DNA of 64,000 nt, from the NCBI RefSeq assembly GCF_000143535.2, contig NC_037317.1:434001-498000 (forward strand), given 5' to 3'. The DNA is from Botrytis cinerea B05.10. Taxonomy: Eukaryota > Ascomycota > Leotiomycetes > Helotiales > Sclerotiniaceae. Positions 37,288 to 48,601 of the stretch are shown in pieces; within the stretch, counting starts at the first letter, position 1, and every line of letters starts with the position of its first letter. The translations under genes were made by a program, and so were the position numbers. Below the pieces are notes generated by a model. That model saw nothing but the letters and a program-made list of their open reading frames with translations. It made no database searches and was not told where the DNA came from.

Positions 37288-37390
37288 CTATCTATCTATC
37301 TATCTATCTATCGCACCCACCATACAAAAAAATGACAGAGCGCGCACCAGATCCCCATCCATCCATCCATCCATCCATCCATCCATCCCT
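37288..37390 (+). repeat. (TATC)n and (CATC)n microsatellites
   Basis: Two tetranucleotide tracts, TATC at 37288-37312 and CATC at about 37356-37390, separated by about 40 bp of ordinary sequence. Confidence 0.92.
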
Positions 37391-37928
37391 TCCCTCCCCT
37401 TCACTGGCACGTAGATCGCTCTCACGCCCAACACCGAAAGCAGCGCTAAGCCACACTTCCAAAGGAACTAGACCAACTGCCCAGAACTTGAGCTATGGGC
37501 CCCGGTACCGGTATATCGAATACCCAGGCACGTAATGCGTGATGACGTCGATGTACATTGTGTCCCGTGTGTGATGCTGAGAAGTACTTGGGATCTCTGT
37601 AGTTTTCAGTCCGAAATACGAAATACGGCAAGAGTGTGGCAGGTATTGTAATGTATTGTACAGTGTATTTATTTATTATATCTGGACAAATTCATTTCCG
37701 ATGATTTCCCTGCCGGTGGAGATCAATTCTAGGTTTACCTGTCTCGTACGCGTATTTGAATCTTCAGTTCCATTCTAGATAACTAGGTATCTTTTCTTCC
37801 ACCACCACATATTATATATCACACATCACACATCACATATCAAACATCAAACATCAAATATCAAACATCACAACAAATAAAATACTGTCCACCAACACCC
37901 TACCTTGTCAAAAACTCGCATACATACT

Positions 37929-37954
37929 ATACCATACCATACCATACCATACCA
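37929..37954 (+). repeat. (CATAC)n microsatellite
   Basis: About five tandem copies of a CATAC/ACCAT pentamer. A (TTTTG)n run of about four copies lies 50 bp downstream at 38005-38024. Confidence 0.9.
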
Positions 37955-38133
37955 TGCTAGGACATGCTTTCAGAGCTACCATCGTACAGTTATCAAATCC
38001 AATTTGTTTTGTTTTGTTTTGTTTCTCCCATCTCTCTCTCTCTCTCCCTCTCTCATCAACTCACTCCCTCGCCAAAAACCACAATGCAAAAGCATACCCA
38101 AGTACCTACCTACCCTCACATTCCTTATTCCAA

Positions 38134-38233
38134 GGGGGCAAGCCCCCAAACCCCCCTAGCTCGCTCCGCTCGAAAGTCTTTAGTTGTAATATTCTGCCTC
38201 CACGGCAGTGGCTCCCGGAGGGCCAGCGGAGCG
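38134..38233. repeat. GC-rich multi-hairpin element
   Basis: A 100-bp GC-rich island in AT-rich, repeat-laden DNA. It opens with a perfect hairpin GGGGGC-AA-GCCCCC (38134-38147), then AAACCCCCC. The 9-mer CGCTCCGCT (38162-38170) recurs inverted as AGCGGAGCG (38225-38233), bracketing two smaller potential hairpins (TGCC-tccac-GGCA; CTCC-c-GGAG). The combination of a G/C-run hairpin and a CTCGCTCCGCTCG motif recalls GC clusters and double-hairpin elements of fungal mitochondrial genomes; that link is from memory and untested. Confidence 0.55.
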
Positions 38234-40008
38234 TCATTTCACTTCACTTGTATTTTGAGATATAGATGTTTATACTTACTTACACAGTACTAGAGTTATG
38301 TTTATAATCCTCTACTATCTATCACTTCCCTTGAAAGATTCCTCTTCCTCTCTATTTTCATTTCTATTTTCTACTTTCACTCCCGCCCAATCCCAGATAT
38401 CCTCCGCTCGCTCTCCCTCCCTCCCTCCCAAGATATAAACAACATCACACCCCTCTACTCCACTCCACTCCACTCCAGTTCTCCATACACAATATTATGC
38501 CAATCCCACCATGGAAAATATCCCATCCCTCTCTCCATCCCTCTCCTAATCTATCACCTTTCTAACTCTACTCTTACTATCTATGTATCCGAATATACAC
38601 ACGCGGGATTTGATTCCAAGACTTGCTAAACTAGTAATATATCATAACATCCCCATCCCATATCTCATATCCCCATCCACCATCCACCATCTACCACACA
38701 AACCCCCCTCATACATGCATACGTCCAAACATCCAGATTCCAGATAAATCTTCTATATAAATCTTCCCGGTCAAATTTTCCAAACACACCTTTCAAATTC
38801 CAAATTCCAAATTCCAAATGAACCCATATCCATCTAACCATCTAACCATCTATTCATATCTATATCTATATCTATATTTATATCTATATTCATCTAATTA
38901 TTTAATCATTTACTCTTCTAATCATCTAATCATCTAACTATCTAATTATCTAATTATCTAATTATCTACCCATCTACCTATCTACCCATCTACCTATCTA
39001 CCCATCTACCCATCCAATCAATCAAACCCTCAGCCATCTATATATCACATATCATATATCACATATACACATATACATAAGCATAACATTACCCATCTCG
39101 CAAAAATGACATAACACACACCGAGTGAAATTTTTGCCTATTATTCATTCATTCATTCATATATATATATATATCCGAATAACTAGCTACCTAGTAGTAC
39201 CTGCAAGAAAATTCCCCCTCCATTCCATTTCATTCCAAAGTGATACCAATAACTTCCAAGATAGATACTTATTAAACTCAAGCATTCATCTCATTAACGT
39301 AAATGCCATCTGACATACACATCTATCTCATCGGAGCTAGGTATTTCATCCACACACCCCATTCTATGGCACCGAGATGGAATATGTAGTGTAGCGTTTA
39401 TAGGTGTGTAAATTTGAGGAAGCTATTTACTAGCTAAACTATTTCTTCCAGTTCCGCGGATACTCCTTGTTCTTGAATCGAGACGTCTCTTACTAGGTTA
39501 CGGAGATACTGCAGTATTTTTCGACGGGGTGATGTTTATCCTAAGTGGTCTTTGATGTGGATGGGTGGTGTAGACGGGTGGTAATATGTACAGATCCACC
39601 AAAGGAGAAAAACTTCCTAAACCAAATGTCAGGAGTCTGTTCAAGTAATAGAACGTATTGTTTGGGAGAGCTGAATATTTGGGAAACTGGACAAAAAGCC
39701 AGCCTGGAGGTTCATTTCGTACCTTGATATATCATATCTGTGCATGTGTTCGTATGGTCTGAGAGCGCAGATTTCATTGCTCCAGCGGAGATGGTAATAC
39801 CGGAAATCTCATGGAGAGTCCATGACCAGTGTGATATTGTTCTCCCAATTTAATACCTGTTTGGTGTATCTTCGCATGTCCGTATATTCGTAAAGACTTG
39901 AGTGAGATTTCTCACGCCTGGTGAATTTCAGATATAAATCTTGACCCCGCAAACCCTCCATCAGATGTAACTCTCCATTCTCCTTATTCGTTCTCATCAA
40001 CCGTCGTC

Positions 40009-40701
40009 TCATATAATGCACATCTGCACATTCGGTTTACAGTCCGTCCATTGATGATCTCCATGTTCCACCTCCCACTTCACCATCGAAACATACCACT
40101 GACACTGCGAAATCTCTCGATCCATCGTCTGACCTTCAATTATCATCCTTGCTCCCCATACATCCCTGGTTCTTGCCCTCATATTACTAGCCTCATCCTC
40201 TTCTCCATTGTTCAATTCGACGTCCGACTTCGTCAAAACAAACGTCAAATTTCTCAATCCATGTAAATATTTAATCTCCGCCAAAGCGTCAAATCGAAAC
40301 AATCGCATGATTTCCCAGAGGTGTACATCGATATCCACTCTCTCAATCAAATCCTTTTGCGTACAATTCTTGAAATCCATCGCCAAATCTCCGACAGGTG
40401 AACATTCCTCGTGGTCAAAACAAAGGGTATCGAGGGCAAAGTTTATGTATATGGTGGAGTTGTACGAGGGGTTTAGGTGCAGGAGAGAATAGTGTTCGAG
40501 GAATAGTGTGCGCGTTTCGGAAGAGATGGATAGGAGGACGGAAGTGGGAACAGGAGTGTAATAAGATTTGTAGATTCGAGAGTAGCGGATTGGAAGAGTA
40601 CGAGGACCGGGGAGGAGGTTGGACCAGATTTTCAGGCGTAGTTCGGAAGGAAGAGCAAGGAATGAGGAGGTGGTAGTTGTGCTTGTAATTGTGGTGGACA
40701 T
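40009..40701 (-). CDS. 2EXR-domain protein
   Basis: Single exon of 230 residues. After a Thr/Ser-rich start, FLALPSELRLKIWSNLLPGP matches the 2EXR family core (LPxELRxxIW), a fungal F-box-like motif. Further family features are SSETRTLFLEHY and the strand NSTIYINFALDTLCFD; the C-terminal half has the later FDALAEIKYLHGLRNLTFVL block. These proteins are greatly expanded in Leotiomycetes and their function is largely unknown. The frame stops at 40009. A 70-codon charged frame (39809-40021) overlaps the end in another frame; it could be a lost C-terminus or chance. Confidence 0.8.
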   Translation of the reverse strand: MSTTITSTTTTSSFLALPSELRLKIWSNLLPGPRTLPIRYSRIYKSYYTPVPTSVLLSISSETRTLFLEHYSLLHLNPSYNSTIYINFALDTLCFDHEECSPVGDLAMDFKNCTQKDLIERVDIDVHLWEIMRLFRFDALAEIKYLHGLRNLTFVLTKSDVELNNGEEDEASNMRARTRDVWGARMIIEGQTMDREISQCQWYVSMVKWEVEHGDHQWTDCKPNVQMCII

Positions 40702-41631
40702 TGTGATTCTTGGTGTATGAATTGCGGAGCTGGGAAATGTGGGACAGACAAGTTGTAATTCCGCAGTTCAAGAACGATTTTGACGCTGATTGTTATCGCA
40801 GTCTGTTGAATACAAATTGCGATTCTTGGTGGTGATGGTAGATTGTTATTGTAAGGATATAGGTTGTGATTGTAATTATTTAGGTTCAGACATTCAGTCT
40901 CGTTGTCATTCGGGATGTTATTGAAAGTAGGTAGTCATGGTCAAGGTAGTGGCGGGTGCTTCTTAGCGTGAACCCTAAAAGTTAGCGGCACATTACCCTG
41001 GAGAAAAGACTTGGCATTCCTTATCAACATCGCCGGCCACATTGAGTGTCGTGTAGATCCGGAGTACCACCAGTGGTTGTATCTTAAATCATTGGCCATT
41101 GGCCATTTACCTAGGAACAAACCCTTCATGTTCAAGGAATGTACACACACATTACCAATTTGTAATCCTTCTTCTCCTTGTATTCTCATCACATTAGCAC
41201 CGTCCTGTGTTCCCACGCTGAAACAAGAATGTGATCACCAATAGAACATTTGGCTTGATAGAACTCATATAACATGTACCTGGAACAGATCTCGTATCAA
41301 TGTCATCCGATCTATGACGTAGATACAGCTGGAATCCTCTCAGCTGTTAGGTTGAAGATATCAGACAATAGTGCGGGTCATCATGATGCAAGTGACAACC
41401 CCTCGCCTAGCATCAGATGACTTGTTCGGTTATATTTCATTATTCGCGGAGCAAGATCTGTCTAAAAGAGAATCTATAGTCTCATCTCATGTTTGCCTAT
41501 TCTTAGATGCTCCGAATAATACATAAAATAACCCCCCAAACCATGGATCATCAGCCACAAGCCAACTGGTATTTCTATAACTCCAAAAATTCAATTTCTC
41601 GCCATACTCCGAGATACTATAGACCAACAAA
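40702..41631. other. Intergenic spacer
   Basis: About 930 bp between two minus-strand genes. It includes the promoter of the 2EXR gene, with GATTGTTATTGTAAGG and GATTGTAATTATT repeats near 40840-40885. The pair TTGGCCATTGGCCATTT at 41091-41107 is a short tandem CCATTGG. No gene was seen. Confidence 0.45.
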
Positions 41632-43791
41632 TCACGAAACTAAACCATCTCCTTGGGGGTCAAGATATTGTTCAACCCAATCCAGCAGGTGCATTTCCTC
41701 GACCTCATCCTTATATCTCTCCCAGTGATGCTCGACTCCTTCCTTGTTATTCGTCACTTCTTCCCGCCTCATTACCGGAAGCTTCATCTTCATCCCCAGA
41801 TATGCAAAGTGGACTTCAGCCCACTTTATGGGTTTCTGCAGCTGAATCCCTTGACGTATATATTTACAATAATCCCAAGCCGATGCATCGTTCCCTATGA
41901 TATCCTCTTCACTTGGACGGTTTCCAGTAGAAGAAATATCATACTGATTCTGAAGGTTTCTGACATGCTCATCAAAAGCTTCACATCTTAATATGTCCGC
42001 ACCAACAAATCCCACAGTCTTCGCATCCCAAATCCCTTCTCTTCTTCCTCCAGCATCCTTCAATATCTGTATTGCTTCTCGTCTGATCATTTCATCTGGG
42101 CACTTACATACCACGACGAATAGCTGAGGTATTAAACCACATCCGAAAATAAACGATTTAATAAATGCTGGATGATTGACTATGGCTCTGAAAACGGTGG
42201 TAATCTCGGAATACACTGGAATTAAAAGTTTGTGAATTTCCTTATCACTATCTTTATTCGAGAATTGAGGAGATGATTGAATGCCTTTTGAAGAGGGGAA
42301 GCGAGAGGATGAATTATACGATTCGATGTTCAGACGAGAATAATATGATGACAAAAAGACGATCCGTAGTGCTAAACATTGACAGTGCAAGATTCCGGCA
42401 GGGATAAATTCGCTATGATCTTTTGGGTCTCTGTCGATTCGAGATTGAGCGATGTCAAAAATTGGTTGGAATGCGGATGTCCAGGATCTAAGTTCTTTCG
42501 CAAACGGAGGCTCAGAGGCTTCTGAAATGGCGTATTGGGAAATGCTTGTCAGTGAGGGCGTAGTTGGACCGGAAACTTTGTCCAGGAAAAGTCGTGATAT
42601 GATGTTGTCTAAAGAAAGTTTCGCTTCCTTGAGGGAAGTAAAGATGGTTGGGATTGGTAAAGCATCGAAAGAGTCTGGGGAAACGAGAGGAATGACATCG
42701 CATGAAGATCGGGAGACACCGATCCACTAGAAAGCAAGCATGTTAGTCGAATTGTGCCTCTATTTGATTGGTATAGAAGATTAAGTTTGTGTTAGGATGT
42801 TCCAAGTTATACATACATTTACGAGATGAGCATCAAGACGAGCAAATGCTTCAACCACTTCATGTTCGAGGATGTGCGGTGCAGGACTAATATTAATATG
42901 GGTAGTAGTATTCGTCTGACTAGAGATCCAATTGTACATGAGATCTATCGTTGTCCTGACATTGTTTATGGCAAGTCGGACATCCCCATGAAAGTTTTGA
43001 AAACAAAAGATGAGTAAAGAGGAAATGAGGGTAGTGCGAATACAAGAATCGCCTCGAGCGATTACTTTCTGCAATTCTTTGAGCGCTTTTCCATATTGTT
43101 GAAGGGCATGACGATGATGAAAATCAAATTGCGAGGAGGGATTTGATGACCTCGATTTACATGCTCTACTCAGAGCAGCAATGGCTATGGCGCAATGAAA
43201 GATGGATGGTTCTTCCAGACACGCTTGTCTCACTATTCCATGCCAGAGTGGCGATTTGCGGCCATCGGCAAGATTATTTATAGTTTCGTGTTGAAATATT
43301 TGAAAATATATTGCTTCCTGTTCTCCAATGGGTGCAATTTTAAATGAAAGTGGTAAAGGTTTGGGTGCCAAAATCGTTCGTAATGACTGCCTATTAGTCT
43401 CCGTTCGAGGATAAATTCTCCTTGGATTCGCTTGTGGCTGAAAACTAGGGCTTTTGCGCTCATCATATCCATCACACATACGGCCAAATTTGTTGCATCT
43501 TTGACAACCTGGCTTTGCTTCATCGCATTTTACACGTCGAATCCTACATGAGAAGTCTCTGTTAGTTTTCAAAGACTCTTTTAAGGTTTAACGGAAATGT
43601 AGAATTCTCATTTGATGCTGCATTTAATCCTCGGACCCGATCCAATTATAAGCCATAGCAAGGTAGAATTGCGAAAAACTAGTACAATGGGTGTCCGCTT
43701 GATTATTCACTTACTTGCAAGTTATGCAGCCGTTACGCGAACGAGATCCAGCACTTTTGACATTTTTCTTCTCGGGAGTACTTTGTTTCAT
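41632..43791 (-). CDS. Zn2Cys6 fungal transcription factor, three exons
   Basis: Exons 43791-43715, 43543-42817 and 42726-41632 close to 632 residues (introns 171 and 90 bp). The zinc cluster spans the first intron: Cys 22, 25, 32, 39, 42 and 49 (GCITCKIRRVKCDEAKPGCQ). This GCxTCxxRRxKCDE type is typical of the large Zn2Cys6 class that also carries a C-terminal fungal-specific region (here FKIAPIGEQEAIYFQIFQHE, then IFHCAIAIAALSRACKS and LIFCFQNFHGDVRLAINNVR). It should be a nuclear regulator with unknown target. The first intron is long for this window. An earlier acceptor (ACTAACAG) exists but does not keep the cluster in frame. The C-terminal part is less conserved in pattern. Confidence 0.88.
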
Positions 43792-46700
43792 TGTAGGAAA
43801 GGGCGTTCTAAATTAAGGTTTGCTAATTCAAATATCAACGAAGGGATTGGTGGAAACAAACAAACATAAGCGAACTCGGTCTAAAAAAGAAGATTTCCAA
43901 AATACTGGATGTTAAAACTCCAGCTCGGTACGAGCACACTTGCTACATACATATCTCAACCATGCTAACATGACGAATTAATAGCAGTTGGTGGTCACTA
44001 TTAATTATCTGAGCCGGAGCCTTGATATCGCTTGTAAAGTCCGCAGAGAACATTTCGAGATCTTACATTTAGCTCCATCGAAATAGAACTCAAGATTGCG
44101 GAGACAACGTGTGGATATCTACTCCTTCGCTCGAGCCACCAAGTGCTCATGAAGGGCATCCCGTATAATACTAACCGCAAAAGGAAGCGGAGAGCGAATT
44201 GGGTTGATTGACATAAGATTTAGATGTCTGCTTCGCAAATACAGGAACCGTTAGAACGATCGAGCCCGATCAACATTTACTTCATTTTGTTGCATTGACC
44301 CGCAATCATGACTGTAGAGTACTGTGTACCTTACGGGATATAACTTTACCATTTGGAGTCGGTCAGCCGCATTAATCAAAATTCTTAGGTCAAGAGTACT
44401 AGACAGAAGTTTCACGTGGAAATCAAGGATTGAAATCAAAATCTCCATACCACGTTTCCACATGCCAATTTTAGCTCGAAATTCGGCAGACAGTCCGGTA
44501 ATTTCAAAGGGGAGATGATTCGGGTATTAAGGCAACCGAGTTTTATTTCCAGAAAGAATCACGCTATTGTTCCTCTGATGCTTGGACTTTCAGGATTACT
44601 GGAGACTTTGGTCTATTATTGAAAGTCTGGTAACAGTTGCCTTGGAACAAGCAAGGTTCGCTCACGTCATCAAGATCTTTGCATATGAAGGAATGTTGTG
44701 GACATCTAAAAATCACAAAGATGTTTTCATCTCGAGTGGAGAATCGGGGCTTAAATCGGTTGGTGCGATCCACAGATCCACTTATCTACCAGATGCCGAT
44801 AAGTTCCGGTCGTAATCTTATGTATATATAACTATATATAGATTTATATCTTTAAAATAACATGAGCCACTTTTCGAATTCCGTCTAAAGTTACTCATTG
44901 AACACAATTTCGTGTAGTTTATTAGGTAAAGCTGAGCGAAAGCAACAACAGACATGTGGCAAGATTTCGTACAGAAGCCACCAAGGGGTTTATCCTGGCA
45001 CTTTGCCCTGTTGCGTGAGAAAATGGTTACATCCCAATATGTGTTGTTGGCAACGGCCAGAACTACAGATAACGTGGTTTCCACGTCAGATCAGTTCAAA
45101 TTCTAGGCACCAAGTATATTCCCCACTGCAATTGGATACCACACATGTAGGTAGAAATCAAGCAATCTTTAAATTCCTTACAACTGTCCTCCGTGGAGAA
45201 ACATCTAAGCCACGGCTAGGGGTCCACCGCACAGTATCATGAAGATATCATACAGAAGGATTTCACTGTCTTGAAACATAGCTATCCTAGCTATTAGAAG
45301 TTCTAATCCATTTCCTAGAATAATTTGACATTGATTTCTTCAGACACAACAACGAAAGAAAGTAGAAAAGCACCAAAAGTCGTCATTAGTTTCAAGCCTC
45401 TCCTTCAAATTCATGCTCATTCATGTTTAGGAACCAAAACTTTGCTTGAAAGCTTGACATTCAATTAATTGATTCCCATTGGTATTTTTACGAAGGTACT
45501 TGTAGTGGTCCACTTAATAGATGGCCTGATTCTCCTGCCTCGAGTGATTATTCAATTCTGAAGTTCTGCTCGGTCCCGAAAAGCTTCAACAGGGGGCATC
45601 TCGCTAAGCCTTATCGTAAAGCCCGCGTTTACATAAACAGAAAAACAAGCGGAATTTATTAAGCATAACAAAGCAGCAACCAAATACCGCGATAAATCAA
45701 CCAAACATGAAGTTTTTCTATTCAAAAACTTTGAATGAAGGCTAGGCGTCTATTTAGTCAGGAAAAATGACAAATACGCCCTGCAATAATATAAAGTACA
45801 ACTCCATTAGCGCACACAAGAAGAAAAGCAATACTTGTATAGTTCCGACATCAACTAAGTGGAACTAGCATTGGTTGTGGTCAGGTAGCCGCACCTTCTT
45901 TGCGACTCGATATAATTATCAATTATGAGTATCTATGTTTGATTCAAGTATCCAAGATTTAGAAATTAGTCGACGATGCCCTTCCAGTCCCAGCCAGAGT
46001 ATCGAGATACCAATAAAGCACTTGGCTCTACTGTACGTAAACATTGTCATTTAGTGATTCGAAAGCAGATGCTGAGATCATGAGCTTGCTGTTATTGAAT
46101 TGGAAATATTGGTTCTCATGGAGATAATTGTAGAAAGTTTGGAGGTGAAAGAAAAATAAGACAGTAAGAGATAATGAACCCTAGCTGGAAGCTCTGATGA
46201 TATCCGAGAATCTTCACCCACGACAATTGATATGAAGACTTTTAATTCAAGCTTTGCGAATGAAGGATATCATGCAAGTGACAAAAGATGCCACAGAGGA
46301 ACGCCACATACCTGAAAAACTGTATTGGTACTTTGTACCTCAGTACTATATATAGCAACAAAAAGGCCTCAGGATACAGCCTACAAGGCTTAGTTTCACT
46401 GAGATAGAAATCAAATGAAGTGTGGCAAGCCCAAGCAAGCTGATCATACACTCTGGTAATTTGATGAACTGAATATAATTTGAATTACGCAATTCTATCA
46501 AGATCCTTCTGTCACTGGAACAGAACGATGCACGCGCCTTCTTATCCAACTATAATTTAGATTTTGTCCCTTTCAGAATGGATCATTCATAATTTTTCGG
46601 TGCGGTTCATACTTTATCGCTAGAAGCAAGTCTGAGAGAGGTAAATTTGGTATAAGCATGTGATAGGTAGGTACCGCAGTCGCAACTACATGGCCCGGTC

Positions 46701-47077
46701 TAATACTTTTTTGTTATAATATAGCGTTTCTGTAGACTCTGCTCTTCCATGAGTCGTCAGGCTCGAAAAGATCTATTCAAATGTTAATAACCAACCTTAA
46801 AGAAAGGTTCAAACGTATCCCATCATTTCACATTGTAATTTTCACATTTGATACATTTGAACTCCAAATCTATGAAACTTTGAGAATATTATGCATATTA
46901 TTGAAATTCTGATAGTTTAAAGGTCACTATCTCAAGGCCGAACACTCATGAACCCATCTACCATATAAAACCCTGTGACGATCTGCCCACTTGAAAAACA
47001 CACTAATCTATCCGCATAAAGCACCGCATATCTAGCGTCATCCTGACTTGTGGTAATCATTGGCGAGTATTTTTAAT
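43792..47077. other. Gene-poor AT-rich region
   Basis: 3.3 kb with only short open frames lacking domains (for example 44898-45242 on the plus strand, 44818-45084 on the minus strand). TATATA-rich stretches occur at 44820-44850. No terminal repeats or transposase remnants were recognised. Confidence 0.5.
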
Positions 47078-48199
47078 TTAAGAGATATCTTCCTGTTTTC
47101 TCGACTTCGAAGCAGCTTCTCTTTGCCAACCATCAAACTTCTTTTTGTATCGCTGCACGTTCCGGTGTAAATTTGCTTTGATTTTCGCGGGAAGGACAAT
47201 CTTGAATTGTATCTCTGGCAGATTCCACATCAATTTACCAGCTTTATGATGCTCTTCTTTGAGAACTCCCATCATGTGTTGGGTCACCTTTCTGATATGG
47301 CTCTCTGTGAAATAAGAGGCATTGGCTTTTGGTCCTACCCACTTTGTCTTCTCATGCTCAAGAATAGGGCGATCGGGGTGGTAGAAACAACAAGCATCCT
47401 GGACGTCGATCAATTCATCCATATAGACAAGATCTGCTCTATCTTTTTTGGAAATCTTCACGCCCTGTGTTTTTCTCCAACGAGGGGATGGAACATGATA
47501 ATCGATTACAACGGTAAGTGTCTTAAGGTCGCGGAATCCACGCTCCAGAAATCTGGCCAGCCACTCCGCATGACTATCCCAGGACAGATTTAATTCATCT
47601 GAATTTATCTGAATCGCAAGGTTCTCAATTCTGGAGAAATCTGGATCATATGCCAGCCGGGAAACCCCTGATATAATTGCTTCCGGAATTCGCCATTGAT
47701 TATCGAAGCGTACAGATACTTCGCTATTTTCAGATTTATATCTGGATTGAAAAGTCTTGGGCGTGATAAAGAGTGTATCTTCCTTAAAATTAAAGTACGT
47801 CTGTGGTAGTGAGACTGAACCTGGCCCTGGGAGAGGGGGTGGGAATTTAAGTACTTGCGGGTTGTCAGAAAAGCATTGGAATACTCGTGGATACCACTTT
47901 GATGCGACTGCATGAGACTCATGGCACGCGAGTAGGAGTGCTGGGATCGTAGTCTTTGATTTAAAACCCCATAGTTTGTTGTATTTGAACGGGTTTTCGT
48001 CAGAGTTCTCTGCGTGGCCATATTGATCAGAATATGGGGGAAATCGATTCAAATTCCATTCTTCTTTGATAGCAGATCTTTCAACTAAATCGAGTTTGAT
48101 GATTCGACCAGCTGGCTTTGCCAACTCCCAGATCATAAGGCGGAGCTCTAGTGGGAGTTTTCGAAAGGATGTGAATGTCTTGCCAATTTTGGTAGACAT
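47078..48199 (-). CDS. 2EXR-domain protein
   Basis: Single exon, 373 residues. FRKLPLELRLMIWELAKPAG near the N terminus is the 2EXR core. IPALLLACHESHAVASKWY is the usual second block, followed by the strand FNFKEDTLFITP and a later SRIENLAIQI/LKTLTVVIDYH stretch, all in family order. The C-terminal tail is Lys/Arg-rich (RYKKKFDGWQREAASKSRKQ). This is the second member of the family in the window; the two are not adjacent and differ strongly, so they are not a recent duplicate. Function unknown. Confidence 0.88.
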   Translation of the reverse strand: MSTKIGKTFTSFRKLPLELRLMIWELAKPAGRIIKLDLVERSAIKEEWNLNRFPPYSDQYGHAENSDENPFKYNKLWGFKSKTTIPALLLACHESHAVASKWYPRVFQCFSDNPQVLKFPPPLPGPGSVSLPQTYFNFKEDTLFITPKTFQSRYKSENSEVSVRFDNQWRIPEAIISGVSRLAYDPDFSRIENLAIQINSDELNLSWDSHAEWLARFLERGFRDLKTLTVVIDYHVPSPRWRKTQGVKISKKDRADLVYMDELIDVQDACCFYHPDRPILEHEKTKWVGPKANASYFTESHIRKVTQHMMGVLKEEHHKAGKLMWNLPEIQFKIVLPAKIKANLHRNVQRYKKKFDGWQREAASKSRKQEDIS

Positions 48200-48601
48200 C
48201 GTAAGAATTGCTGGAAGTTAAGTTGATTGATTTATCAATGAAGTCAATATATTTGATGATGAGATATCAAGATCAGATTTAGAAGAAACAGAGGGTTATA
48301 GGAAAGGAGAGACCCTTTTATGTAAAAAGAGAAATGAAGTGTACGACAGAACTGCATATTACGTCACTATATGCCGTATAACTTCTGAAGATCCATTAGC
48401 CGTAGGCTGAAGTATCAAAATAGCAAACATGAACATGTAAGCCGTATGGACCGTATGAACCGTACGGGTCACACTAGCTTCAGAAAATTGATGTTGGTCT
48501 GTATTGTATCACCCACAGCTCAGCAAAAAATCAACCAAGAAAGAACATGGTCATGATACAGATGATACAACACTTATCGTAATCAAAGCAGATTTGTAAA
48601 A
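48200..48601. other. Short intergenic spacer
   Basis: 400 bp holding the promoter of the 2EXR gene. CCGTATGGACCGTATGAACCGTACGGG at 48440-48466 is a triple CCGTATG/CCGTACG near-repeat that could be a regulatory site. Confidence 0.4.

Larger units (their letters stand above)
35735..40008. other. Gene-poor, repeat-rich intergenic region
   Basis: Over 4 kb with no convincing gene. It contains (CA)n, (TATC)n, (CATC)n, (CATAC)n and (TTTTG)n microsatellites, a GC-rich hairpin element at 38134-38233, and from 38820 to 39010 a long degenerate array of ATCTA/ACCATCTA-type units. (ATTC)n and (AT)n runs lie at 39140-39173. Most open frames here simply read through these repeats. Confidence 0.6.
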
